From NCBI GenBank assembly GCA_966211335.1, contig CBIHNF010000001.1, positions 434,001 through 498,000 on the forward strand: 64,000 nt of DNA, in the 5' to 3' direction. Below the pieces are notes generated by a model. The model searched no databases and was not told the DNA's origin. It was given only the letters and a program-made list of their open reading frames with translations. A program made the position numbers and the translations under genes. The DNA comes from JAPWJZ01 sp966211335 (GTDB lineage Bacteria; Pseudomonadota; Alphaproteobacteria; Micavibrionales; UBA2020). Within the stretch, counting starts at the first letter, position 1; every line of letters begins with the position of its first letter. Shown here in pieces: positions 28,710-37,479 of the stretch.

Positions 28710-29210
28710 TTAGAAATCGAAGCTGCCGGGGCCGGGCTTTTTCGGCTTCGGCTTGTCTTCGCCAAGCTTCGGGCCTTTCGGCATCGGGGGTTTCGGCGGT
28801 GCGGGCGGCTTGTTGTTGTCGCCGGCGGAAGGCAGGTTGAAGCCGGGCAGGCTGAAGCCCGGCGGAATGATGCCGGTGATTTCGGTTTTCACGGTGTTCA
28901 TGAGTTCCGACAGCGTGTCAGCAACGCGCGGGTCGTTCTGCGCCGCGGTCTGCAGTTTTTCCGCCGTCATTTTCAGCGAGAACATGGTGGGCGCAAGCTT
29001 CATCATGATCTTTTGCGGATTCGGGTTCGGGTCGTTCTGCGCGATGTCGATGACGGTGTTCAGCATGAAGTTGAACTTGTCCGACAGGCTCTGGAACAGC
29101 GGCTGGGCAGCGCCCGTGGGGGCAGCGGCAGCGGCGGCGAAAGCGGCTTTAATATTGTCGAGGGCCTGGATGGCTTTGTCGGGGTCGGGCGGCGTGAATC
29201 CGAAATCCAT
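28710..29210 (-). CDS. Hypothetical protein with Pro/Lys-rich tail, 166 residues
   Basis: The frame is open 20 codons further up, but ATG 29210 has AGGAGAG just before it. Residues 10-110 are helical (Ala-rich, then PLFQSLSDKFNFMLNTVI and a region with QNDPRVADTLSELMN). From about residue 115 it turns into a Pro/Gly/Lys-rich disordered tail ending SFDF. It has no signal peptide or known family. Its own terminator follows. A secreted or scaffold role cannot be told from the sequence. Confidence 0.65.
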   Translation of the reverse strand: MDFGFTPPDPDKAIQALDNIKAAFAAAAAAPTGAAQPLFQSLSDKFNFMLNTVIDIAQNDPNPNPQKIMMKLAPTMFSLKMTAEKLQTAAQNDPRVADTLSELMNTVKTEITGIIPPGFSLPGFNLPSAGDNNKPPAPPKPPMPKGPKLGEDKPKPKKPGPGSFDF

Positions 29211-29398
29211 GGGGAATCTCTCCTGCAAAATTAATCTGAACTGTGTTTGTGGCTGGAGGAGAGTTTCCAAAATTACCCACGTTGAGTCAATCCCCTAATA
29301 CCATTCCATATTTATGACATTTTGTTGCCGCGATTGTGGCTTCCAAGGGCAGGGGTGCCATGCAACTATTTCGCATCGGAACATAATTGGTTTGGTGC

Positions 29399-29788
29399 AT
29401 GTCACTGACGGATGCTTTCAACGGCTGGAAGCTTGGGCAGGCGACGCTGGATGCGAAAGGCACCGGCGGCGAAACCTGCCTCACGCGCGCGCTGAAGATG
29501 CAGTCGTACGAAGTGGCGGCGGATTTTTTGAAACTCGGCGCCAGCCCAGATGCCGTGAATGCGGCGGGTGAAAAACCCCTCGCGATCGCCATTGCCCTCA
29601 AAGACCGCGAACTGATTGAACTGCTGCTCGATAAACGCGCGAGCGTGCTGGCCGATGCGCCGGGCGGGCTGAACATGGCGCAATACGCGAAACTGCACGG
29701 CATGCCGGATGTCGCGGTGCGGCTTGCGCAGATGATCCGCGAAAAAGAAGCCTCCGCCTATGCCTGGCCGGGGGGCCCCTATTGCTGA
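29399..29788 (+). CDS. Short ankyrin-repeat protein, 129 residues
   Basis: About three repeats: TCLTRALKMQSYEVAADFLK, KPLAIAIALKDRELIELLL, and a third near residue 95 (MAQYAKLHGMPDVAVRL). ATG 29399 was chosen; an in-frame TTG at 29387 gives four more residues, and neither has a strong ribosome binding site. A hairpin follows the stop. It stands alone on the plus strand between two minus-strand units. Confidence 0.72.
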   Translation: MSLTDAFNGWKLGQATLDAKGTGGETCLTRALKMQSYEVAADFLKLGASPDAVNAAGEKPLAIAIALKDRELIELLLDKRASVLADAPGGLNMAQYAKLHGMPDVAVRLAQMIREKEASAYAWPGGPYC

Positions 29789-30105
29789 AAAAGCAAAAAA
29801 GCGCCGCCGGCATTTCTGCCCGCGGCGCATAAAATCATCATCTGGAAATAGTTTGCGGAGAGTGCGGCAATTATTTTGAGCGCGCCACGAATTATCCATT
29901 ACACGAACAAAAACGGCGAATCACTTGATGTGATTCGGAAATTCGATTTACCTCAATCTGAACACTGTTCATGTCCTTGAATCTGCTCGGAACTAAACGC
30001 GGATCTTAACCATTTATTCACCATCTAGTGGTGTATACTGAGGTCATACCACAATATATAGCGCCTCCACTTTGTTTAAGAAATCTAACGAAAGTGAGTT
30101 CGCCT
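29789..30105. other. Intergenic region with a hairpin and a palindrome
   Basis: It holds a GC-rich hairpin just after the preceding gene (29801-29828), which lacks a T run on the plus side but has one on the minus side, and the palindrome at 29918-29936. The right part (29990-30090) is AT-rich and contains a TATACT box near 30034 but no matching -35 at normal distance. Confidence 0.45.
29918..29936. promoter_or_regulatory. Perfect 7-bp inverted repeat, possible operator
   Basis: GAATCAC and GTGATTC are separated by TTGAT. It sits 170 bases before the ankyrin gene at 30106. No regulator is known for it. Confidence 0.35.
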
Positions 30106-30708
30106 ATGACATCGCCGTCTATCCATACCGATCTTCTCGCCTATAACTTCAACCTTGGCCCGACAAATTTCGGTTCAGCAAACACGGCTGCGCCTTTTCC
30201 GCAAATCGGCCAGAGCTTCATGCACGAGCTGGCGCGGGAAGGGGATATCCTCTCCGCCGAAGCCATCCTTGAAAAAGGCGGCAGCATCGACCTGCCGGAT
30301 GAAGAAGGCCGCCGCCCCCTGCACGAAGCCGCCTTCTTCGGCCGTGAAGACATGGTTCGCTTCCTTCTCTCCGAAGGCGCGGTCATGGATGCGCCGATCC
30401 ACCCCTTCGGTTACACCGCGCTCTGGTTTGTGGTTCAGCAGGGTCATCATGCCATCGCCAAGTACCTGATCGAACGCGGCGCGCGCCTCACGGCAGCGGA
30501 TGCATTGAGCGGTCAGGGCCTCCTCCATATCGCTGCCGCACGCGGCGACATGAAAATGGCGGGGCTGCTGATTGCCGCAGGCATCGATGTGCTGGCCGAA
30601 GACAAGCGTGGCCAGACCGCGCGTGATTTTGCCGCCAAGCAAAACCACAAACAGGTCGAAGCCGTGCTGCTGAAGGTCATGGAACACCACGCCCGCTTCG
30701 GCGCGTAA
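30106..30708 (+). CDS. Ankyrin-repeat protein, 200 residues
   Basis: Four repeats are visible from about residue 45 to 190: FMHELAREGDILSAEAILEK, RPLHEAAFFGREDMVRFLL, TALWFVVQQGHHAIAKYLIE and GLLHIAAARGDMKMAGLLI, followed by a partial unit. The start is ATG 30106; upstream codons in frame are less likely to be translated. Its stop lies 12 bases from the end of the convergent phage lysis genes, so this gene marks the left edge of the phage cluster. It is predicted soluble. Confidence 0.88.
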   Translation: MTSPSIHTDLLAYNFNLGPTNFGSANTAAPFPQIGQSFMHELAREGDILSAEAILEKGGSIDLPDEEGRRPLHEAAFFGREDMVRFLLSEGAVMDAPIHPFGYTALWFVVQQGHHAIAKYLIERGARLTAADALSGQGLLHIAAARGDMKMAGLLIAAGIDVLAEDKRGQTARDFAAKQNHKQVEAVLLKVMEHHARFGA

Positions 30709-30720
30709 GGCGGAGAGTTT

Positions 30721-30936
30721 TTAAGGCTGCTCTTTCTGGCACAGCTCCAGCCAGACGGCGTTGTTGATATCGGCCGAGTCCTTTGTTTCCGGCGTATCGC
30801 CTGCCGCCGTATAGACGGGTTTATACAGGCTGCAGAAATCACCTTGTGAAACGGGCGCGCAGCCGGCTGGCATAGCCAGCATCACGCAGCAGCCGGTCAC
30901 GTACAGCAGAAGCTTTTTCCACAGACGTTTTATCAT
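30721..30936 (-). CDS. o-spanin-like lipoprotein (Rz1 type), nested with the i-spanin gene
   Basis: This 71-residue protein has a lipoprotein-like signal: basic start, hydrophobic stretch LLLYVTGCCVMLAM and PAGC at about residues 24-27. The mature part is short with paired Cys and the pattern CSLYKPVYTA and NNAVWLELC, as in phage outer-membrane spanins. Its first 98 bases overlap the end of the i-spanin gene in another frame, the classic Rz/Rz1 arrangement. AGGACTTGAAA precedes ATG 30936. Together the pair would fuse inner and outer membranes at lysis. Confidence 0.75.
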   Translation of the reverse strand: MIKRLWKKLLLYVTGCCVMLAMPAGCAPVSQGDFCSLYKPVYTAAGDTPETKDSADINNAVWLELCQKEQP

Positions 30937-31042
30937 TTTCAAGTCCTGCCTTTCGCTCGTCGCTTTTGCCGGCGTGGTAGCAGACAAAGCACAACAGCCC
31001 CAACATGCCAAAACCTGTTGCCGTCAGCAGCAGCGCGGTCAT
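30839..31042 (-). CDS. i-spanin-like protein (Rz type)
   Basis: This 67-residue protein has one N-terminal membrane helix (residues 2-23) and a charged, helical periplasmic part ending in RLRDRLLRDAGYASRLRARFTR-like sequence, common at the end of Rz-like proteins. Its ATG overlaps the stop of the holin-like gene (ATGA), and its end overlaps the o-spanin gene. It is unusually short for an i-spanin, so the coiled coil may be reduced. The lysis role is inferred from the pairing and position. Confidence 0.7.
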   Translation of the reverse strand: MTALLLTATGFGMLGLLCFVCYHAGKSDERKAGLENDKTSVEKASAVRDRLLRDAGYASRLRARFTR

Positions 31043-31227
31043 GGCGTTTTGTCCTTGGTGAAGGCGGCGACAAGGCCTGCTGCGCCAATGCCGGCGGCCA
31101 CAATCGCCTCCTGCTGGTCGGCGGTCACGGCAAGGCCAAGTGCGGTCGCGCAGGAAATCAGCCCCAGCCAGGTGGAGCGCTCCTTCGCGCGGGCAACGAT
31201 AAAATCAGCAATGGATGCAAGGCTCAT
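31039..31227 (-). CDS. Small holin-like membrane protein
   Basis: This 62-residue protein has two hydrophobic segments (about residues 20-36 and 40-57) and charged ends, with TWLGLISCATALGLAVTAD at the first helix. This size and topology fit small phage holins, and it lies between the endolysin and spanin genes. AGGAGAG precedes ATG 31227. The holin role is inferred from position; sequence alone does not prove it. Confidence 0.65.
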   Translation of the reverse strand: MSLASIADFIVARAKERSTWLGLISCATALGLAVTADQQEAIVAAGIGAAGLVAAFTKDKTP

Positions 31228-31242
31228 GGTTTCTCTCCTGTT

Positions 31243-31671
31243 TTAGTGTTGAAGGGCAAGTTGCGCCGCTGCGGCATAAACATCGGCGGGGTACCAGGGG
31301 CGGACGGCACCGTTTTCCTGCCGCACAATCGCTTCCGCCAGCCGCGCCAGTACGGGCGGCGATGCCAGCTGCAGCCTGTCGCGCCGCTTCACACCCATGC
31401 GTTTTGCAACGGCATGAATGTAGCAATCGGTCGCATTCTCCGCCGGCGGGGCGAAGCGGTTGATGATGCTTTCGGCCGTATCCAGCCCGTATTTGACCTG
31501 ATATGTCAGCAGAGTCTTCATCAGGGCGCGCAGGCCCATCAGCGGGCTGTCGAATTGCAGAAACGATGTATCCAGCTGCTCCGCCCTCTGCCCCTGCCAA
31601 TGTTGCTTGGTCAGGCGCAGGTTGCCGGGGTTGTTGTTGCGAATGCCGCGCGGATATAAAAGCGGGTGCAT
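31243..31671 (-). CDS. Phage endolysin-like protein
   Basis: This 142-residue protein begins with RGIRNNNPGNLRLT at about residue 8, the start motif of a family of phage structural/lytic proteins (P5-like, lysozyme-like). The later part, QFDSPLMGLRALMKTLLTYQ, is typical of the same family. The enzyme would cut peptidoglycan, but I cannot point to a catalytic Glu with certainty. ATG 31671 overlaps the region of the upstream gene's stop. It belongs to the lysis set. Confidence 0.72.
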   Translation of the reverse strand: MHPLLYPRGIRNNNPGNLRLTKQHWQGQRAEQLDTSFLQFDSPLMGLRALMKTLLTYQVKYGLDTAESIINRFAPPAENATDCYIHAVAKRMGVKRRDRLQLASPPVLARLAEAIVRQENGAVRPWYPADVYAAAAQLALQH

Positions 31672-31672
31672 G

Positions 31673-31900
31673 CTAGTGCACCGACTTGTCGCGAAGGTAA
31701 CCTTCGATGCGCTGGAGCGATGCCGCCAGATTGTCGATACGTTGTTCAAGGGAAGCCAGCCTTTCTGTGGTGCGTGCGTTGGAGGTGATCCAGCGTTCGA
31801 TGTAATCGACGCGCCGGGTGAGGGAGGCCGCCCACCACACGGTGGAAATCAGGTGGACGACAAGGGTTACGGCCAGCGCCGTGAAGGAATTGTCGAGCAT
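31673..31900 (-). CDS. Small membrane protein with coiled coil (phage cluster)
   Basis: This 74-residue protein has one membrane helix (about residues 6-26), then a coiled-coil part with TERLASLEQRIDNLAASLQR. It lies between the tail-fibre gene and the endolysin. Such proteins in lysis cassettes may be holin-like or antiholin-like, but the role here is unknown. The start at ATG 31900 is 4 bases after the fibre gene's stop; a longer frame upstream is unlikely. Confidence 0.55.
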   Translation of the reverse strand: MLDNSFTALAVTLVVHLISTVWWAASLTRRVDYIERWITSNARTTERLASLEQRIDNLAASLQRIEGYLRDKSVH

Positions 31901-31904
31901 GGCG

Positions 31905-32915
31905 TCACGCCTTGATTTCGCGGATGATGAGCGTCGAGGCCGCAGCGCCACCGTAGAGGCGGGCGGAGGTGGTGCCGTTGAGCCGGCAGGTGCCGCTGTT
32001 CATACCGATGCGGATACGATAGGTGTGGGCGGATGTACTACCCGCGCTTTCGGCGTAACTGAGCGCCAGTGCCGTCGGCAGTGCCGCGCCGCCGGGGGTG
32101 GATGCCGTCGCATGCAGCGCATTGGCGCCGGAATCCTTGAACAACGCGATAACGATATTGGCGGAAGCAGCGCCGCTGCCAAAACCCGCAAACTGCACTT
32201 CGATCATGCTGGTGGCGCTAGTCGGCGTAATGCTTGCGGTCAACACTTCCGTGCCTTCGGTATTCTGCGGCAGGGTGTCGTCGTTCGGGATGGTGGTGGA
32301 AAGGTCGCTGTTGCTGCTGTAGCTGGCATACACCGTCTGTAGCACGCTGCCCGCCGGCAAATCATTCCGCGCCAGCGGTGCGGGACTTGGGTTGATGACG
32401 GTAAAATTCGTGCCATTATAGACAAGACAGTAGATGCCGCTTGTCTGCAGGCTATACCCGTTGGTATCGCTGCCATCCGGCAGCTTGATCGGTTTGGTGC
32501 CAAGAGCGCTGATGTTGATGGTCGCAGCGCCCGTGCTGGCATTGGCCGGTTTCAGCATCACCACCTGCCCTGCGGCATAAGCGGTAGTGGCGGGCGAAGG
32601 TGCCACGGCATAGGCATTGGCGCTGCCGGTGTCGGTCGCATAGTTTAAATACTTCAGCGCCGCCGTGCCCGCATAGGGCTGGAAGGTATTGGCGGTTGCA
32701 TTCACGCCGCCAAGCGTAATCCAGTCCGCACCGTCGTAAATTTTCAGCGCCCAGGGGGTGCTCGAATCATCCAGCCAGATTGCGCCTGCCTCCGCATAGC
32801 TTGGTGCGCTGGCGCCTTTGTGGTGGTTGAGCAGGGCGGTCTTGCCGTCATTATCCTCCTGCCGGTAGACGAGGCCGCTTTTATTCGCGCCAATAGTCGG
32901 GCTTGCCTGTGACAT
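31905..32915 (-). CDS. Phage tail fibre-like protein
   Basis: This 336-residue protein is rich in Ala, Thr, Ser and Asn with low hydrophobicity. The N-terminal region has AIWLDDSSTPWALKIYDGAD, a phrase common in phage tail-fibre or minor structural proteins. The middle has GAATINISALGTKPIKL, and the C-terminus is beta-rich and probably receptor binding. AAGGAG lies 9 bases before ATG 32915. It follows the tip protein gene, the normal place for a fibre. Confidence 0.78.
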   Translation of the reverse strand: MSQASPTIGANKSGLVYRQEDNDGKTALLNHHKGASAPSYAEAGAIWLDDSSTPWALKIYDGADWITLGGVNATANTFQPYAGTAALKYLNYATDTGSANAYAVAPSPATTAYAAGQVVMLKPANASTGAATINISALGTKPIKLPDGSDTNGYSLQTSGIYCLVYNGTNFTVINPSPAPLARNDLPAGSVLQTVYASYSSNSDLSTTIPNDDTLPQNTEGTEVLTASITPTSATSMIEVQFAGFGSGAASANIVIALFKDSGANALHATASTPGGAALPTALALSYAESAGSTSAHTYRIRIGMNSGTCRLNGTTSARLYGGAAASTLIIREIKA

Positions 32916-32949
32916 GGCTAGTTTCTCCTTGATTTAAATAAAATGAAAA

Positions 32950-35900
32950 TCAGCTGCGGCTGCCAAAGCCGCGGGACTGGTAGTCGAAGGTGCGGGCAAT
33001 GCCGCTGCCGGCGCTGTTATAGAAGCAGATGTTAAAGCCCGCCGTGTCCTGCGCGGTCAGCGTGTAATAATCCCCGCTCGCCATATCATGCGGCGTGATC
33101 AGCAGTGACGGCACGGCGCGGAAGGCGGTGTCATAAGCAACTGTCAGCCCCGCCGCATCCGCAGCCAGCGCACGGGCGGAAGCAATGCGGTCCGGCATAT
33201 CAATGGTGACAGCAAGGGCCGATACGGCGGGCGAGATATTAGTATTCGCAGCCGCCGCCAGCAGCCGAAACTGGAAGGCGCGGGCGGTGTAATCCGCAAT
33301 GACAAAATCCGTCCATGCCGTCCAGACAGGCGTGGCGCCTGAGTCATCCGCCGTCGACCGCAACTGCAGACGCAGCTGCCAGAGCGAGGGGTCCACCGAT
33401 TGCTCGAAGTTTTCAATCGCGTCAATGTCGCCCCAGGTATCCACCGTGCTGTTGAGGTCAACGCCGAAAACGCTTAATACGGCGGTGAGGCGCGATGTAT
33501 AGACCGCGCCAAGGTCGGGCGTTGCGGCAAATTCATAGCTGCCCTCGCTGAACAAGCCTTCGGGGCCAATATCCATGTTCCCAATCGCATCCACATTCAC
33601 CTTGTCGTCAAAATTATCTTTCCCCGCCAGCTGCAGCGCGCCGTCGCGCGGCACCATGTTTGTTTTGGTGCCGGTGAAATTGGGGCTCTCGATAATTTCC
33701 AGCACGGCGTTCTGCCCGCCGCCCGCAACGGATGTAACGGCAAGCGCCGCGTTTTCACTGGCGCGGCCGCCCACATCCACCGCCTTCAGCAAATAGCTGC
33801 CGGCGGCGAAGGGCACGGTGATGGCCGTTGCATCCCGCGCGATGGAGGAAATAACGTCAACAGCGGAACTCCAGCTCGCATCCTCCAGCGCGGGGCTGTA
33901 GCGCAGGGCGTAATGGTCAAGGTCAAGGTCCGGCACGGCCTGCCAGCTTAAATGCGCGGCATCGCCCAAAACCGTCAGGCCAAAGCCCGCCACATCGGAT
34001 GGAATATCCGCCGTGCCCGTCACGCGGTGGCCGGTAATTGCCAGCGGCGGCGATGAAAGCCCGTTGGCGCCAATATAGCGCAGCTGCAGGTCATAGCTTT
34101 CCCCCTCCGCCACATCGGTAATCGACACGCGGCTGTTCGCCGTGGTCATTTCGGCGGTATGAAACGTGCTTTCATCCTTGGCGCGAATGGCAGCGCGGAT
34201 GGTGACGGCCTGCCCGAAGGCGGGCGGCACCAGCGTCAACACAATGCGCGTGGTCAGCGAACCATCCGTATTGCGCACCAGCACCTCCGCGCCGGACTGT
34301 ATCTGCGCCAGCACCGGCACGGGCGGACGTTGCAGTTCCGGCGGCAGCGTCAGCTGGCTGGAAAATTCAGGTACTGTGCCGCTATCCGCCATGTGAATGG
34401 CGGGCGCGGCATCCACGCATTCCAGCTTCGCCGCCAGATTGCCCTGCGGCGTAATGGATTTGACAATCAGCTCCACGCTTTCGCGCCCCGCCTCGCCAAA
34501 CATGCAAAGGTCGCCGGCTTCCGGCGCATCGGCTACGGCAAGCGGGGTTTGCAGCGTCAGCGTTGGTGAGCTTCCGGCAAGGGTGATGAGCGGTAGCACC
34601 TGCGACGCGCCATCCGCCTTTCGGCAGCGCAAGGCATAGGCTTTGCTGTCTTCCATGGTGGCACCGTCATCCAGCACCAGCGCGGTCACCATGCCACCCT
34701 CGGCGACGAGGGTTTTAATACGCGCCGAGCAGATGCCGAACATCGGCACATCATGCGTAAAGCGGATCAGGTCGCCGCGCGTGCAAACGATATGCTCGAT
34801 ATCGCAGCTGAAGCTGTAAATCTCGGGCCGCAAAAGCGCGGCGGCAGCATGGTAGCGGCCGTCGCGCCAGGCCTGCCCGGCATCGGTAATACCCGCCAAA
34901 TCCAGCGTTTCAAAGCGCTGCGCGCTTGCGGTATCCTTGCCGTCGGCATAGACAATCCGCTCGTCCTGCACCCAGCCCTTGGCGCGGTTGATAAAACGTA
35001 CACGCAAGGCATCCGGCACGTCGGCAAAGGCCTTGCGGCCTTGAAAGTTGAAACTGTTGCGCGGCGTGAAATGCTGCACCGGCACCGTTTGCGGCATATC
35101 CTCCACCACGCCCCATTTGCCGTCGATGAGGGCTGGGCTGGCACGTCCCGCCGCCGCCACATTGTGCAGCACTTCGCGGACGGAGGCATCGTAATCAATC
35201 ACGGCATTGAATTCGCGGTTCGCCGCTGTGCAGCGGTCGTGCCACTGGGTGATTTTATCCAGATCAAGGCGGCTATCATTCAGCGGCCGCGCATTGGCAC
35301 TGCCCTGCAGCACATGGCGGAACAGGCTGGCGGGGTTGGCGGTCGGCTGTTCTACCCAGTCTTCCCCCGTCCAGTCCGGCAGGATAGAGGTGACAACACC
35401 GTTAAAGCGGTCAATCACGCCGCTCAGCTGGTCGGTCGCCTTGATGCGCAGGGCGGTCATGGCAAGCCCCGGCATGTTGACGGGCGCGGCATAGCGGATG
35501 GTGCGCAGCGCCGTCCAGCTGGTTTCGTCGAAAATCTTGTCGTTATCACCGGCGTCTTCCGTCACGCGGCGGATGCGCACATCATACTGCCCGCGCGGCA
35601 CCTTGAATGTCAGCGCCTGCCGCAGCGCCGCCGTCTGCTTGCCGGTGATTTCAATGCCGGGGAACTGCAAACCGCCCGCGGCAACAACATAAACGTTACT
35701 GCCGGTGCCTGCCGTCACGGCAAAATCGTCTGGCGTTTCAAAACGATTGCCCGCCCAAGCCGCATCGCGCGTGTCGGTCAGTACATCCGCCCCATCCGAA
35801 TGGCGCTCGACGAGGGCGAGGGATATTTTACCCGCAGGCCCTGCCGGAGCATCGGCATCATCCGTGCCGCGCAACACGGCAATATCGCCGCTGGCGCTGT

Positions 35901-36963
35901 CCATGATAATGCGGTCGCTGCGCGTCACGGCTGTCGAAACACCGCGGCGGCGATGGGCCTGCGGCGGGGCGGGCAGGGTAATGCTGCGGATGGGGAAGGC
36001 TTTGTAATCGTCGCGCCCCGCGCTCCAGTCGCTCGTGCCGGCAGGCGCATATTGCACCTCGATGCGCACCGTCTGGCTGATGCGCCCGCCCTTGGCGCCA
36101 AATTTCACCAATCCGCGCGGCAGGGTGATATCGAGGCTGATTTCGTCGGCATCCGTCTCCGTCGTGCGGGTAATGTAGCCCGCCGCCGCGGTCGCGTTGA
36201 TGGACAGGTCGTTCTGCAAGACTGAATTGGTGTAAAGCGTCAGCGGCGCGTCATCCGCATAGCCTTCCCGCGTTTCAATCTCGACGCCCTCGAATTCGCT
36301 TAAGGGCGTTTCGCCGATTTTGAGGTCGGTGATGTGCAGGGGGCCATAACCCCAGATAAACAGGAGGCGCAGATACTGGTCGCTGCCCGCCGTTTCGGTA
36401 TAGGGCAGCGCGCCGAAGGGCGGCACAAAGCGGTGGCGGCCCAGAACTTTCGGCACGCGGCCAAAGGGCGTGGCGCGGTTTTGCGCGCCCTGAATAAACA
36501 GCGTCGGGCTTTCCTTCTGGCTCGCATAGCGCGCGCGGCCGGGCGGGGCGAGGGCGTTAAGCGCGAGGCGGCCGAGAATGCCAATGCCGGTGGTGACCAG
36601 CCGCCCGACGATCGAAATGCCGCCGATAGGTCCCAGCGCCGCCATGAGTCCCGCCGATAAAGCGGGGCTTGCCGCCAGCAGCGCCAGCGACAGCAGCGTG
36701 CGAAGCGGGTTCTTGCCGCCGCCACCGCCGAGCGGCACCATGCGGAAGGTCAGCACCGTGCCCGCCTTCGGAAACACGCGCGGCCAGTTGTGACGCTCCA
36801 CCACGTCGCCGTTCAGAAACGCATGCAGGTGCGGCAGCAGCAGCGCATCCGGCTGCACAAGGGCAGCCAGCGTTTCAATGCTCTCGCCCGCCGCTGCCGT
36901 GCTGTCGATGCGCTCCACCGCGAAGGGGTGCGGGCAGAACTGCAGGCGCAGGCTATTTTTCAT
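32950..36963 (-). CDS. J-like phage tail tip protein (host specificity)
   Basis: This 1337-residue protein is the largest in the phage cluster. The N-terminal part resembles lambda J-type tip proteins: GTVLTFRMVPLGGGGG, then a hydrophobic stretch (about residues 75-135), then FGRVPKVLGRHRFVPPFG. Later come a region like phage tail-tip domains and FN3-like strands (about residues 880-1100). It attaches the tail to the host surface. ATG 36963 was chosen; ATG 36975, four codons earlier, is also in frame, and both overlap the NlpC/P60 gene end. Confidence 0.88.
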   Translation of the reverse strand: MKNSLRLQFCPHPFAVERIDSTAAAGESIETLAALVQPDALLLPHLHAFLNGDVVERHNWPRVFPKAGTVLTFRMVPLGGGGGKNPLRTLLSLALLAASPALSAGLMAALGPIGGISIVGRLVTTGIGILGRLALNALAPPGRARYASQKESPTLFIQGAQNRATPFGRVPKVLGRHRFVPPFGALPYTETAGSDQYLRLLFIWGYGPLHITDLKIGETPLSEFEGVEIETREGYADDAPLTLYTNSVLQNDLSINATAAAGYITRTTETDADEISLDITLPRGLVKFGAKGGRISQTVRIEVQYAPAGTSDWSAGRDDYKAFPIRSITLPAPPQAHRRRGVSTAVTRSDRIIMDSASGDIAVLRGTDDADAPAGPAGKISLALVERHSDGADVLTDTRDAAWAGNRFETPDDFAVTAGTGSNVYVVAAGGLQFPGIEITGKQTAALRQALTFKVPRGQYDVRIRRVTEDAGDNDKIFDETSWTALRTIRYAAPVNMPGLAMTALRIKATDQLSGVIDRFNGVVTSILPDWTGEDWVEQPTANPASLFRHVLQGSANARPLNDSRLDLDKITQWHDRCTAANREFNAVIDYDASVREVLHNVAAAGRASPALIDGKWGVVEDMPQTVPVQHFTPRNSFNFQGRKAFADVPDALRVRFINRAKGWVQDERIVYADGKDTASAQRFETLDLAGITDAGQAWRDGRYHAAAALLRPEIYSFSCDIEHIVCTRGDLIRFTHDVPMFGICSARIKTLVAEGGMVTALVLDDGATMEDSKAYALRCRKADGASQVLPLITLAGSSPTLTLQTPLAVADAPEAGDLCMFGEAGRESVELIVKSITPQGNLAAKLECVDAAPAIHMADSGTVPEFSSQLTLPPELQRPPVPVLAQIQSGAEVLVRNTDGSLTTRIVLTLVPPAFGQAVTIRAAIRAKDESTFHTAEMTTANSRVSITDVAEGESYDLQLRYIGANGLSSPPLAITGHRVTGTADIPSDVAGFGLTVLGDAAHLSWQAVPDLDLDHYALRYSPALEDASWSSAVDVISSIARDATAITVPFAAGSYLLKAVDVGGRASENAALAVTSVAGGGQNAVLEIIESPNFTGTKTNMVPRDGALQLAGKDNFDDKVNVDAIGNMDIGPEGLFSEGSYEFAATPDLGAVYTSRLTAVLSVFGVDLNSTVDTWGDIDAIENFEQSVDPSLWQLRLQLRSTADDSGATPVWTAWTDFVIADYTARAFQFRLLAAAANTNISPAVSALAVTIDMPDRIASARALAADAAGLTVAYDTAFRAVPSLLITPHDMASGDYYTLTAQDTAGFNICFYNSAGSGIARTFDYQSRGFGSRS

Positions 36964-37369
36964 CGAAAGGCTCATACCTGTAAAATCCGTAAATGCGCTC
37001 CAGCCAGCGCGGGCTGCGGTAGCGGGCGATGGTGGTTTCAATGCCTTCTTCCGCATGCAGCATCTGCCCGTCGCCCAAGACGAGGCCGATATGCATGGGC
37101 TGGCCGTTGATGCGGAGAACAATGATGTCGCCCTGGCCTTCCTGCCCCGGCGCGATGGCAGCGAAATTCATCGCCTCCGCTTCAATCAAGGGGCCAATGG
37201 CGCGATCGCAGCTGTGGCGGTATTCGTGGCTTAAAGATGGCAGGGCGATCCCGAACTGCTCCGCCAGGACAAGGCGCACGAGCCCCCAGCAGTCAACGCC
37301 GCTGCGGTCGCGCCCGTGGTCACGGAAGGGCAGGCCGATGTAATGCCCCGCCCAGATGGGAACGGGCAT
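36953..37369 (-). CDS. NlpC/P60 (C40) cell-wall peptidase of the phage tail
   Basis: This 138-residue protein shows the NlpC/P60 catalytic set: Cys27 in GVDCWGLVRLV, His93 in MHIGLVLGD, and His105 in QMLHAEEG. It would cut peptide bonds in peptidoglycan to help the tail penetrate. GTA and lambda-like phages place this gene immediately before the tip protein gene, as here. It overlaps the start of the J-like gene by 11 bases. Confidence 0.9.
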   Translation of the reverse strand: MPVPIWAGHYIGLPFRDHGRDRSGVDCWGLVRLVLAEQFGIALPSLSHEYRHSCDRAIGPLIEAEAMNFAAIAPGQEGQGDIIVLRINGQPMHIGLVLGDGQMLHAEEGIETTIARYRSPRWLERIYGFYRYEPFDEK

Positions 37370-37404
37370 GGCAATGTTGCTTTCGGAGAAGGATTAAAAC
37401 GCGC

Positions 37405-37440
37405 AGAAAAAAACCCGCCGGGTTAGGGCGGGTTCTTTTT
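37405..37440. terminator. Bidirectional intrinsic terminator
   Basis: An 8-bp stem AACCCGCC with GGCGGGTT, with an A run on the left and CTTTTT on the right. It ends the small gene at 37480-37740 before the NlpC/P60 gene. Confidence 0.85.
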
Positions 37441-37479
37441 CAGGGAAGAAACCTGGAATTCTGATTACATGAAACCTTA

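Noticed and set aside
34753..36225. A 490-residue plus-strand frame inside the J-like tip gene
   Set aside because: It is fully antisense to a recognised phage gene and shows no domain or start signal.
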